Part shown: piece after piece, positions 8,788-16,547 of the stretch
Position numbering within the stretch: position 1 is the stretch's first letter
Layout of the letters: each line of letters opens with the position of its first letter
NCBI RefSeq assembly: GCF_010728925.1
Contig: NZ_AP022608.1
Location: 372,001-436,000 of the forward strand
Direction: 5' to 3'
DNA: 64,000 nt
Source of the DNA: Mycolicibacterium gadium
GTDB lineage: Bacteria > Actinomycetota > Actinomycetes > Mycobacteriales > Mycobacteriaceae
Made by a program: the position numbers and the translations under genes
The notes under the pieces: generated by a model
Told to the model about the DNA's origin: nothing
Seen by the model: the letters and a program-made list of their open reading frames with translations, nothing else
Database searches by the model: none

Positions 8788-11364
8788 TCACCGTGTCCTG
8801 GTCCGCAGTCGTATTTGCAGTTGTTGACGAACTTCCTGGTGAATATCAGCACGGATGGTTGGGGCAACTTCAAGTGTCGCCGCCAGTCCGTAGCGAACCG
8901 GTGCCGCCAGGCGTCCTGCGTCGACGCGACAGTCGACGTTGATCTCCAGCGCATCGCTCGCTGTGAACGCGACGGCCCGCTGACCTTCAAGAATCTCGTG
9001 TTGAACCGTACCGTTGCGGGACACGCGCGCTTCAGCTTCCAGGCGCTCGACTCCCAGTTGCTGACGCGGCGACTCAAAAGATAAGCGGGCCATACGATGT
9101 TTGCGCGTCGCTGTGTTGACCGGGGAAAGCCAGGCCAGGGTTAGCGTCAGCCGTCGCCAGTCGGTCGTCGCAGCCAGGCTGGTCGGCAGAGGCAGTGCAA
9201 ACGTCTGGCGTTGGTCGGCCGTGATGGACCCGGCGCCGAGCAGGAGAACTCTGTTGGTTGCGGCTGTGACGATCCGCTCGGCGTCGACGGCGCCGTAGCC
9301 AAGTAGCTGAGAGATGGCGCGACGGTTGAGATCGGCGCCGCCGTCTATCGTGCGGGCCAGCCCCTCGCGCATGGCGCCCCAGGATGCGGCGTGAACAAGC
9401 AAAGCCTTGGCGAGCACAGGATGGTATTCGGCGGTGGCGAACGGTGGTTCGCCGTCGCCGGGCTGTAGGGCTTCGAGCACATCGAAGATGTGGTCGGCGG
9501 TGCGTGTCGCGAGGGCGGTGGCGTTGCTGGTTCCGTGCTGATAGGCAGTTCCGTTGAGTGCGCCGCCGTGTCCGGGTGCGGCCACGCGCATACCGGGGCC
9601 GGTGATCGTTGTTTCCGCCGGATACAAGGTCGTGGTTCCTTCGGCCGAAGGCGGACGCTGGTGCAGACTCCGACCGCCGGGCAGCAGTATTTCCGGTTTT
9701 ACCGAGTTGCGGTGGCCGAAACCCACGGGACTGTAGAGCGCGGGCATTCCCATGTCGGCGGTATCGAGCACCGTGTCGCTGGTTGGGGTGGTCGCGGCGT
9801 CTGCATGCAAGGCCCCCACGGAGATCACGTTCACTGCCTCAGCAGGGGAGAGGAGCCGTCGACGGCGCGCCCGCGCGTACATGGCGGTGCCCACCGCGCG
9901 CCGTAATTCGGATACATCGAACAGCGCTGCTGCGGGGATGTCGGCATCGATGGGATGGTTGCCCGCGCTGACCAGGATGAGCACGTTGTACGTGTGGGCG
10001 AGCCAGTCCAACAATTTCGCCAACGGGCTGGTGCGGCGCACGAACATCTGGATGGGATCGCCGATCGACAAGTTGACGATTCTCACGCTGGGAGCCGCAG
10101 GGTCGTGTTGCCCTTGTCGCTCGAATAGGCGTCGGAAGGCTTCATGAATGAGGTCGACTAAAAGTCGGTCCCTCAGCACGGTTTCCCCTTGGCCGTTGAA
10201 CGGGTGTGGCTGCATGATCGGCCGCACGTACACGCTGCGCTGCGTCGATTCGCCGGCAGTACTGAGGTCGCCGTGGCAAATCAGTGACGCCATGGCGGTG
10301 CCGTGCTGCATCTGTGATGCGGTATAGGACGCGGCAATCTGGTCTGGATCGTCGATGACTAATCGTTTGGAGAGGGCGATGTGGCTGGCCATCGGCAGGC
10401 CATCGAGCAGGGCGATCCGTGGACGTCGGTCGGCGGGCTTCACCGAAAACGCCTCGGGTTCAAGAGGTTCGTCGGAGGGCGCTGCTGACGGAATGGTCAT
10501 CGGCCGTGCCGGGGACACATACATGATGGTGTCGGTGGTCAACAGTGCGATCGCGTCGGGCCCGCGATCGAGGACCGCTTCGACCTGACTGTAGGGGATG
10601 TCGGCGAGAATGGCGTGATAGCCGATGCCGGTGATCGTCGATCGAGTGATGACTTGGCCGCCGGCTGCGGCGATGAGTTCTCGTACAGTCGTTTCGGCAA
10701 CCGCCCGGCGTGCGGCATCGCGGCGGAACCACAGCTCGACTTCGACGCGGGCCGTGGTGGCTGACTGTCCCACGACGGCGACGTCTTCGCGCCAGTGCTC
10801 CAGCAGACCAGTCTCGCGGACCCGATCCTGGGGTCCCCAGCGCCTCACCTCACGCAACAAAGCAAAGACCTCGCGTAAGGGCGCTAACCCGAAAGGCATT
10901 GCCGCATCGCGGTTCTCCTGCCATCGCGCGAAGAGGGTGAGGAGCTCGACGACGGCCTGATTGTTCGACATCACAACGTAGAGGCTGTCGCTCACGGCAT
11001 CGTCGCTCGGTTCGTCATCGCGTACGGCGTGGAAGTCGTCGTCGGCGGCGAACTCGTCGCCATCAACTTCGAGGAGGAACTCCAGTCCCGGCACACGGGC
11101 GGCGGCTCGCGCGAACTCGGCTACAGGCGCGGCGAGGTCGAAGACCACCACAAGCTCGGGGTCGGCTTCAGTCGTGTCACCGTCCACGTCGACTCGGCCT
11201 GCCTGCAGAGCCTCTTGGAGAGCGGCGAACTGTGGCGCTAGCCGCTGCCCCTGCCGGGCCGGTTCCGGTCCGGCGATGCGATTTCCAGGGAAGCGGGGCG
11301 CGCCGGTAGGTATGGGCCCGGTGACGGGGACGCCGAAGGACAGCGGTTGACGCGGAGCCGTCAC
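8788..11364 (-). CDS. ietS: subtilisin-like serine protease of an IetAS-type pair
   Basis: This 858-residue protein has a roughly 300-residue N-terminal region without a signal peptide, then an S8 protease domain. The catalytic triad reads Asp321 (IALLDGLP), His354 (MQHGTAMAS) and Ser613 (HGTSNATALA), with the oxyanion Asn469 in SAGNHP. The last 230 residues are probably beta-rich. It starts with GTG overlapping the stop of the upstream AAA ATPase gene (GTGA), so the pair is co-translated. A subtilase fused by operon to a small AAA ATPase matches IetAS, first described as a plasmid-stability toxin-antitoxin pair in Agrobacterium and later reported as anti-phage. A cytosolic protease controlled by the ATPase is inferred. 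Confidence 0.85.
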   Translation of the reverse strand: MTAPRQPLSFGVPVTGPIPTGAPRFPGNRIAGPEPARQGQRLAPQFAALQEALQAGRVDVDGDTTEADPELVVVFDLAAPVAEFARAAARVPGLEFLLEVDGDEFAADDDFHAVRDDEPSDDAVSDSLYVVMSNNQAVVELLTLFARWQENRDAAMPFGLAPLREVFALLREVRRWGPQDRVRETGLLEHWREDVAVVGQSATTARVEVELWFRRDAARRAVAETTVRELIAAAGGQVITRSTITGIGYHAILADIPYSQVEAVLDRGPDAIALLTTDTIMYVSPARPMTIPSAAPSDEPLEPEAFSVKPADRRPRIALLDGLPMASHIALSKRLVIDDPDQIAASYTASQMQHGTAMASLICHGDLSTAGESTQRSVYVRPIMQPHPFNGQGETVLRDRLLVDLIHEAFRRLFERQGQHDPAAPSVRIVNLSIGDPIQMFVRRTSPLAKLLDWLAHTYNVLILVSAGNHPIDADIPAAALFDVSELRRAVGTAMYARARRRRLLSPAEAVNVISVGALHADAATTPTSDTVLDTADMGMPALYSPVGFGHRNSVKPEILLPGGRSLHQRPPSAEGTTTLYPAETTITGPGMRVAAPGHGGALNGTAYQHGTSNATALATRTADHIFDVLEALQPGDGEPPFATAEYHPVLAKALLVHAASWGAMREGLARTIDGGADLNRRAISQLLGYGAVDAERIVTAATNRVLLLGAGSITADQRQTFALPLPTSLAATTDWRRLTLTLAWLSPVNTATRKHRMARLSFESPRQQLGVERLEAEARVSRNGTVQHEILEGQRAVAFTASDALEINVDCRVDAGRLAAPVRYGLAATLEVAPTIRADIHQEVRQQLQIRLRTRTR

Positions 11365-12323
11365 ATCTCCCTCATGGCGTTGCGCTGCTTTAGCCGCTCC
11401 CGCACAACATTCTCCACACGCCCATCGGGGAGGGACAACACATAGCGCCGCATGACATCCAGCGCGAACTCCTCAATGTCTGCGTAGCTGGCGCCGGCAA
11501 GCTTGTCGGCGAGGGTGCGCGGCGCCATACCGAGGTTCCCGCCGAGCCGCATACGCAGCTGCTCCAGAAAAGCCGTAGCCTGTGTGCGCGACGGGGGAGG
11601 CAGTGTTAACCGCACCTGAAAGCGGCGCCATGCGGCACGGTCGAGCAGTTCGCCATGATTGGTCGCGCACACGGCAACGACGTGGGAAGGCAAGCGATCG
11701 ATCTGGAGGAGCAGCGTCGAAACGACGCGCTTAATCTCGCCGGTTTCGTGCGCGTCGGCGCGCTCTTTGGCGATGGTGTCGAACTCGTCGAAAAAGAGCA
11801 CGCAGCGCCGAGTCCGCGCGAACTCGAAAACGTGATCGATTCGACTCGTGGTCTCTCCAAGGAAGCTGGACACAACCCCCTCGTAACGAACGGCGTAGAA
11901 CGGCACCATCAACTCCGCCGCCAGTGCTTCAGCAAGCGAGGTTTTGCCGTTGCCAGGCGGTCCTTCCAAGAGGATTCTGTTACGGGGTTCCAAGCCGTGG
12001 CTGCGCAGGAGCTCGCTACGGTGATGCTCTTCGATGACCTCGGCCACCGCAGCCGTGATGGCCGGCGCCAAATGCACCTCCGATAATCGCCGCTTAGGCA
12101 CTATTTCGGTGACCAGATCAGCGACCTGCCGAGCAGTGTCATCACGGGCGAGCAGACTGCGCGCACCAGCGGTGGTGATCAATTCAGACAGACGATCGGC
12201 CACAAGATGATGCTGATTGTTGCGCTCCTCGGCGATGATCGCCTCCACCAGCATGCGAAAGCGGGCGACGTCGCCACTCTGCTGGGCCTCGACCAGATCA
12301 ATCACCAGGTCAGACCTCGCCAT
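11361..12323 (-). CDS. ietA: AAA ATPase of an IetAS-type defence/toxin-antitoxin pair
   Basis: The 320-residue protein has an N-terminal helical region beginning MARSDLVIDL, then one AAA module. Walker A is GPPGNGKT (residues 121-128), Walker B is VLFFDEFD (about 176-182), the sensor-1 motif is CATNH, and an arginine-rich region follows near AAWRRFQ. The ATG at 12323 has AAGGAGG nine bases upstream; an upstream in-frame start at 12341 would place the ribosome site inside the gene. In the IetAS family this ATPase acts with, and restrains, the downstream protease. Location in an island between metal resistance and two toxin-antitoxin modules fits a mobile defence or addiction role. Confidence 0.87.
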   Translation of the reverse strand: MARSDLVIDLVEAQQSGDVARFRMLVEAIIAEERNNQHHLVADRLSELITTAGARSLLARDDTARQVADLVTEIVPKRRLSEVHLAPAITAAVAEVIEEHHRSELLRSHGLEPRNRILLEGPPGNGKTSLAEALAAELMVPFYAVRYEGVVSSFLGETTSRIDHVFEFARTRRCVLFFDEFDTIAKERADAHETGEIKRVVSTLLLQIDRLPSHVVAVCATNHGELLDRAAWRRFQVRLTLPPPSRTQATAFLEQLRMRLGGNLGMAPRTLADKLAGASYADIEEFALDVMRRYVLSLPDGRVENVVRERLKQRNAMREM

Positions 12324-12433
12324 GTGGCCCCCTCCTTGCACAATGCCGCTCGCTCGATCATTGCAGATGCGCTCACCACCGCGGTACAGCTCCGCGCAGT
12401 GTCGCGCCCGCTAGCAGCGCCAACAGCCAACAG

Positions 12434-12976
12434 TTAGCTGTCCTCGCCTTCCATCACCGGCTCGGGCTGCCGACCGTGCCGTCGACGCCAGAGGTTGCCG
12501 ACGTCGTCGGCGAACTCTAGATCGACGCGCACCTCTACCGCCCCTGGTGCGCTGTACAGCACCTCAGCAGACTGGTCTCGCGAGATGACCTGGGGGTACT
12601 TATCGACCATCTGCTGCTGCGCGTTGCGGAGAAACGAGGAAAGACCTGGGGCAGTCATGATGTGGTCGGTGACCATTCCGCCGTACGCACCGAGGTTCGC
12701 TGGCATGGCCACTATTCCGGGCGGGTACAGCGATGGGGCGCGGGAGCCGATTGCATCGAGAGTTCCGCTCATGCCGCCCGACAGAATCTCGCGGGAGAGC
12801 TCCTGTACCGAGATCTTCCCCTTCGCCGGGTAACACGAGTCTTCCAGCCGATCGCCGTCCCTGTCGACGCCGTACACGTCGACTTCGAGGTCGGTGATCG
12901 GACCGGAACTCGCGTTGGTCACGGTCACGGTCCACAGTCCCTGACCGATGGGCACGGGTTTCACGGAGGCGGGCAC
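12434..12976 (-). CDS. unknown protein with predicted beta-sandwich segments, upstream of ietA
   Basis: I do not recognise this 180-residue protein. The first third reads like an immunoglobulin-type beta strand set (GLWTVTVTNASSGPITDLEVDVYG). The end, VRVDLEFADDVGNLWRRRHG, resembles the closing strands of such a domain with a D-x-x-G-N-x-W-R-R turn common in actinobacterial conflict-system proteins. There is no signal peptide. The first usable start is a GTG at 12976 with no ribosome site, and the previous reading frame upstream stays open with a plausible linker, so the N-terminus may be lost to a frameshift near 12980-13040. It is on the ietAS strand, 110 bases before ietA, and may belong to that module. 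Confidence 0.5.
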   Translation of the reverse strand: MPASVKPVPIGQGLWTVTVTNASSGPITDLEVDVYGVDRDGDRLEDSCYPAKGKISVQELSREILSGGMSGTLDAIGSRAPSLYPPGIVAMPANLGAYGGMVTDHIMTAPGLSSFLRNAQQQMVDKYPQVISRDQSAEVLYSAPGAVEVRVDLEFADDVGNLWRRRHGRQPEPVMEGEDS

Positions 12977-13103
12977 CGCGCGGATTCGGCCACCGCTGTT
13001 CCCAGTTTCCGTGGCGCCGATGGAGAGTAGGTGTTGTTGTCACGCCCCACGAGCACGTTCTTCTGCGTGGTGCTAAGAGATGGCGCGGAAGCAGACGAAT
13101 CGT

Positions 13104-13589
13104 CTACTGCCCCCGCGCCTGGGGAGGGTGGGGCGGCGCCTGCGGGGCACGCGCAGCGACTCGACTGATCCGAAGATCGCCGCCAGCTGCGACGTCTTCC
13201 GCTGCAACACCGGTTCCGCCGTCGACGGCTACGTCTTCGACCTCGATGTTGCCTCCGACCGCGGCGCGGCGGATCACCACGCCGATGGTGGCTGGGAGAT
13301 CCGGGGCCTGCTCCTCGACGGCCGACAGGAGAGCCTGCGCGAGGCCGTACAGCTCCACGTCGTCGCCTGCCCCGGCTTGGGTGAGCTTCTTCTCGAGCAG
13401 CGCGCGGCGAAGCTCTTCGTCCGGCTCCTGCTCCAGCCCCTCTACGTCTGCGCTGACCGAGGCGTAGCGCTTTGTGACCAGGCTTTTCACCGCGGAGTAC
13501 GCGTCACCGATCGCCTGCTTCGCGGTGTCACGGGCGCCGTCGCACGCGCCAAGGGCGAGCGCCGCGACGATCAGGGTTACGGGATCCAT
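13104..13589 (-). CDS. unknown protein: helical N-terminus plus short beta-repeat tail
   Basis: This 161-residue protein begins MDPVTLIVAALALGA with GGAGG-type ribosome binding 6-10 bases upstream, which sets the start at 13589 rather than 13616. Residues 1-95 are helical and charged (KQAIGDAYSAVKSLV, EELRRALLEKKL). Residues 105-150 form repeating strand-turn units (GGNIEVEDVAVDGGTGV, GGDLRIS) like a small beta-helix, followed by a Pro/Ala tail. Proteins with this layout occur near actinobacterial NTPase and protease conflict systems, as far as I recall; no function is known to me. It is the first gene of a possible four-gene same-strand run leading into ietA and ietS. Confidence 0.55.
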   Translation of the reverse strand: MDPVTLIVAALALGACDGARDTAKQAIGDAYSAVKSLVTKRYASVSADVEGLEQEPDEELRRALLEKKLTQAGAGDDVELYGLAQALLSAVEEQAPDLPATIGVVIRRAAVGGNIEVEDVAVDGGTGVAAEDVAAGGDLRISRVAARAPQAPPHPPQARGQ

Positions 13590-14106
13590 CGGCAACCTCC
13601 AGCTCCGGCCCCACATAGCTACGCGGGGTTTGATCTAATCTAGGCGTCGATTCCGACAGACTCGGCGAACGCCGGCGAGAGCCGGGAGCCACCTGAAAAT
13701 CGACGACCTGGGGCTACGACAGCACACGCGGCTGGGAGTCAGGTGGCCGCCGGCAAATCCCTTCCCGCTGGCGCGATGTATCGGCCGGGAGTCGCGTTGG
13801 TATGCCAAGGGTGCAAGTGAGGGCGCACGACAGAACGTCCGGCATGGTAGGCAGTCGGCGCGGACCATCACTTGTGAACGGATCTGTGAACGAAACAGTG
13901 CGAAACGCACGAGATCAGATGGGATGGAGCGCAACGTAGAAACCCATCGAGGGCCCCTGAACAGCACTTACGAGACGCAGATAGCCGTGTCGGATTGCTA
14001 CTGACCGGCTCATAACTTAGAGGTCGCATCGACCGAATCGACCTTCCACGTGATGTCACGTTTGTCGACTAATCTTGAAGGACCGCTGGAAGGAGATGTT
14101 GCCTAG
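13590..14106. other. 517-base intergenic region between divergent island genes
   Basis: No convincing gene is present; a 110-codon open frame on the minus strand (13635-13967) is Arg/Ser/Cys-rich, has no ribosome site and looks like chance. The region must hold the divergent promoters for the minus-strand run and for the VbhA-like gene. A small perfect hairpin, gtgcg-aaa-cgcac, lies at 13898-13910, just after two copies of tgtgaac. Confidence 0.5.
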
Positions 14107-14289
14107 GTGACCGAGTCGAAGAAGCTCAAGCGCCGGGTCAAGGCTGTCCGAGCGATCCGCCGCAGCACCGAGCTGGAGGGCTCGAGCAGCACCGCCGCCA
14201 CGCGTGCCGACCAGGACGCATACGCGCGCGGCCGCATCACGGCCGCAGAGCTGGGTGAGCGCGTGCGCCGCCGCTACAACGTCAAGTAG
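14107..14289 (+). CDS. VbhA-type antitoxin of a Fic toxin
   Basis: This 60-residue protein is basic at its N-terminus and carries the class I Fic-inhibitory motif [S/T]-x-x-x-E-[G/N] as S20-T-E-L-E24-G25 on the predicted inhibitory helix. A C-terminal segment ITAAELGERVRRRYNVK is typical of VbhA antitoxins. In the family, the Glu of this motif blocks ATP gamma-phosphate positioning in the Fic active site and so prevents AMPylation. The start is a GTG at 14107 with AAGGAG 11 bases upstream. The cognate Fic gene follows immediately but is frameshifted, so this antitoxin may now be orphaned. Confidence 0.82.
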   Translation: MTESKKLKRRVKAVRAIRRSTELEGSSSTAATRADQDAYARGRITAAELGERVRRRYNVK

Positions 14290-14309
14290 GGGAGCAGGCC
14301 TCGCACCCC

Positions 14310-14932
14310 TGGGACACCGGCGACCTCGAACGCAACTGGCAGGGCTACTTCATCCCGGGCACAGCCGTGTTGAAGAACCGCGTTCGCCCAAACCCTCGAC
14401 GAAATACAGAACGCCGAAACGATCTCGTCGAGGCACGTGTTATCGACTTCGCGAGACACCCGAACTCCTGGGCGACCGCGCATACGACCTTGCCTACCTG
14501 AGCGCGATCCATCGCCAGCTGTTCCAAGACGTTTACCTATGGGCAGGAGACCTGCGCACCGTCGGGATCGAGAAAGGTGACGAATCCTTTTGCCCGCCAA
14601 AAAGTATCAGCCAGCCGATGAACCACGTCGCCGCAGAAATTCACCGCCTCAAGCGGCTCAAGACTGTGGCTAAGGCAGATCTCGCGCAGACCGTCGCCTA
14701 CCTGTACGACTACACGAACTTCGCGCATCCCTTCCGTGAGGGCAATGGTCGCGCCACGCGGGAATTCTTCGACCTCCTGCTCTCCGAACGCGGCGCCGGA
14801 CTCGACTGGGTGAAGACCGACCAGGCGAAGCTCTACTGCGCGTGCCATGCAGCACGAGCCGACGACGACCTCTCCGGGTTGACCGCCATGTTCGCGAAGA
14901 TCCTCGACGACGAGCCCGCATACCACTACTAG
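14310..14932 (+). pseudogene. Fic-domain AMPylase toxin, frameshifted near its N-terminus
   Basis: The Fic core is clear from 14447 to 14932: YDLAYLSAIHRQLF, YLWAGDLRTVGI, and the catalytic motif H-P-F-R-E-G-N-G-R at 14726-14752. The upstream part is split over three frames. A typical N-terminus (WQGYFIPGTAVLKNR) reads from 14310, then continues as AQTLDEIQNAETISSRHVLS one frame later, then as LRETPELLGDRAYDL one frame later again. Both jumps are explained by single extra bases, near 14382-14384 and near 14446. The first frame also lacks any start codon after the antitoxin stop. I infer an inactivated toxin with an intact motif; sequencing error is the alternative. The normal activity would be transfer of AMP to host proteins. 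Confidence 0.75.
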
Positions 14933-15125
14933 TCACACCCTCGGTGAGACAAGGAATTCAGAGATGCAAGTCGAGGACAATGTGCCGCCGACGCGGCGGG
15001 GGAGTCGCATCCCTGGGCTGTGCTGGTGGTGCTCAAGTAAGGCCAGCCGGCTGTCTCCCGCGAGCGCCCGTGCGAATGCGGCTACACGCACGCCGCGAAT
15101 GTTAGTGAGCGTGAACGGCTCCCAC

Positions 15126-15755
15126 CTATAACGATGCTCCTGGGGTTCGTTTGGCCCAGCGTTCGTGAGCGGCTTGAGCCGACATCTCTGCTGCTGCACC
15201 GATTTTGGCCCAGGTCAACCGATTCTGGCGTCCCCGCACGACTGCCTGGTCGAGTTGTTCTTCGCCGGCGCGTATGGTAGCCAGTGCGGCCTTGATGGCC
15301 GCCACGGCGTCGACATCGTTGATGTGTTCGTTCCACCAGACGTCGTGCGCGGCTGTATTGCCGTCGCCGCTGATCACGTCGAGTACGTCTTCATCGGCCG
15401 CGTAGATTCGAAACGCCGCGGGGTCGTGCCGCACAGGTGATGGCACCCGTGTCCAAAGTTGTTGACTGAACCAGTGTTTTGTGGGCATTGTGTCACCGGC
15501 GCCGTAACAATTACAGGTGGCGCGCCAGCCGATGACCGCACCGGCCGGCCTGGTCGCAAACTCGGCCTGTCCGCCGTGGCTTCTGACTGCTTCCTGTCCG
15601 AATGTGCCGTCTCCGTACTGGTCGACGGCCAGGTGCCCTGGCGGAATACCTGTACCACTGATTCCTAGGGCGCGTAGGCCGTCTTCGAACTCGGCCACCA
15701 GGTAACCCTCGTGCCAGTCGCCGCCGCGATCGCCGGTGGAGTACTCCCATCCCAT
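15126..15755 (-). CDS. unknown island protein with HTH-like C-terminus
   Basis: I do not recognise the 209-residue protein as a whole. The central part contains Trp/Cys-rich strands (VIGWRATCNCYG) and acidic stretches. The C-terminus, RLTWAKIGAAAEMSAQAAHERW, has the spacing of a helix-turn-helix of the kind seen in actinobacterial plasmid and island proteins (x-T-W-A-x-I-G-x-x-x-x-x-S-x-Q-A-A). No membrane segment or signal is present. It is isolated between the Fic remnant and the AbrB/RelE pair, divergent from the latter. A DNA-binding role is possible. Confidence 0.55.
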   Translation of the reverse strand: MGWEYSTGDRGGDWHEGYLVAEFEDGLRALGISGTGIPPGHLAVDQYGDGTFGQEAVRSHGGQAEFATRPAGAVIGWRATCNCYGAGDTMPTKHWFSQQLWTRVPSPVRHDPAAFRIYAADEDVLDVISGDGNTAAHDVWWNEHINDVDAVAAIKAALATIRAGEEQLDQAVVRGRQNRLTWAKIGAAAEMSAQAAHERWAKRTPGASL

Positions 15756-15824
15756 GGAGAACAGGGTAATCCGTATCCGTCAAGGTATCCTGATATGAAT
15801 TGCGCCAAGCATCAAGAATACCTG

Positions 15825-15887
15825 ACAAAACGCTTACTATCGGTAATGCCGTTTTGTTGGTTTACTGCTTTACAGCATTACGGCATT
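15825..15887. promoter_or_regulatory. palindrome cluster upstream of AbrB/RelE toxin-antitoxin pair
   Basis: Two inverted repeats lie just before the antitoxin start at 15904: acaaaacg (15825-15832) with cgttttgt (15850-15857), and aatgccg (15845-15851) with cggcatt (15881-15887). They interlock, which suits cooperative autorepression by the antitoxin or toxin-antitoxin complex. Function is inferred from position. Confidence 0.5.
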
Positions 15888-15903
15888 GCGGGATGATGGA
15901 GCT

Positions 15904-16239
15904 ATGGCTTTCCATGGTTTCGTCGCGGTCCAGGGCCGCGGTGTCGTTGCTCTGCCCGCCGAGGTTCGGCGCCGGCTGCACCTCGATGAATCGGGGGCTC
16001 AAGTCGAGATCACCGAGCGCGAGGACGGGGTGCTTGAGCTTCGGGCGGTGCTCCCGATCCCGGCTGATCAACGCTGGTTTTGGCAGGATCGCTGGCAGCA
16101 GCGGGAGAAGGAAGTCGACGAGCACGTGGCGGCCGGGCGGGTCACCGTTCACGACGACGGCGACGCCTTGCTGGACCATCTCGATCAGCTTGACGCCCAG
16201 GCCGACGAAGCGCGGGCCAAGGCCGACCCTAAGTCGTGA
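15904..16239 (+). CDS. AbrB/MazE-like antitoxin
   Basis: The 111-residue protein opens with a swapped-hairpin AbrB-type DNA-binding fold: FHGFVAVQGRGVVALPAEVRRRLHL, then the acidic ITEREDGVLEL strand. A helical acidic tail (DQLDAQADEARAKADPKS) is the probable toxin-binding part. I chose ATG 15904 because the N-terminal strand begins there; a start at 15886 would add six residues. It overlaps the downstream toxin by four bases (GTGA), the usual arrangement in type II toxin-antitoxin operons, and has interlocked palindromes upstream that it probably binds. Confidence 0.75.
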   Translation: MAFHGFVAVQGRGVVALPAEVRRRLHLDESGAQVEITEREDGVLELRAVLPIPADQRWFWQDRWQQREKEVDEHVAAGRVTVHDDGDALLDHLDQLDAQADEARAKADPKS

Positions 16240-16547
16240 AGTTCGAGACAACCCCGGCGTTCGACGCGGACTACCGCAAGCTCAAGGCTGAGCACCGAAC
16301 GGCCTTCCGCGACGTGGTGATGACGAAGTTCGTCCCAGCCTGCGATGCCTACGCCGCCGATCCGGCGACCCCATGGCCGCGGTCGCTGCGCGTCAAGGCC
16401 GTGCACGGCGCGCCGGGCATCTTGGAGATGACGTGGTCGTTCGCCAGTCCCGACGGGCGAGCCACTTTCGAATTGGTCACCGTCAACCTCGAACTGCGCT
16501 GTCGGTGGCGCCGCGTCGGAGACCACGATGTCTTCAAATCCCCCTAG
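16236..16547 (+). CDS. RelE/ParE-superfamily-like toxin
   Basis: The 103-residue basic protein follows the RelE/ParE layout: KFETTPAFDADYRKLKAEHRTAF helices, a central LRVKAVHGAPGILEMTWSF strand set with a conserved Arg/Lys-rich edge, and a final C-terminal strand LRCRWRRVGDHDVF. Starting on GTG inside the antitoxin stop codon region, it is translationally coupled to the antitoxin. RelE-type proteins cut mRNA on the ribosome and ParE-type block gyrase; the sequence alone does not tell which applies. It is the last gene of the island before the tRNA-derived attachment site. Confidence 0.72.
   Translation: MKFETTPAFDADYRKLKAEHRTAFRDVVMTKFVPACDAYAADPATPWPRSLRVKAVHGAPGILEMTWSFASPDGRATFELVTVNLELRCRWRRVGDHDVFKSP

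Noticed and set aside
13635..13967. 110-codon minus-strand frame in the island gap
   Set aside because: Composition (Arg, Ser, Cys) and absence of a ribosome site indicate chance.
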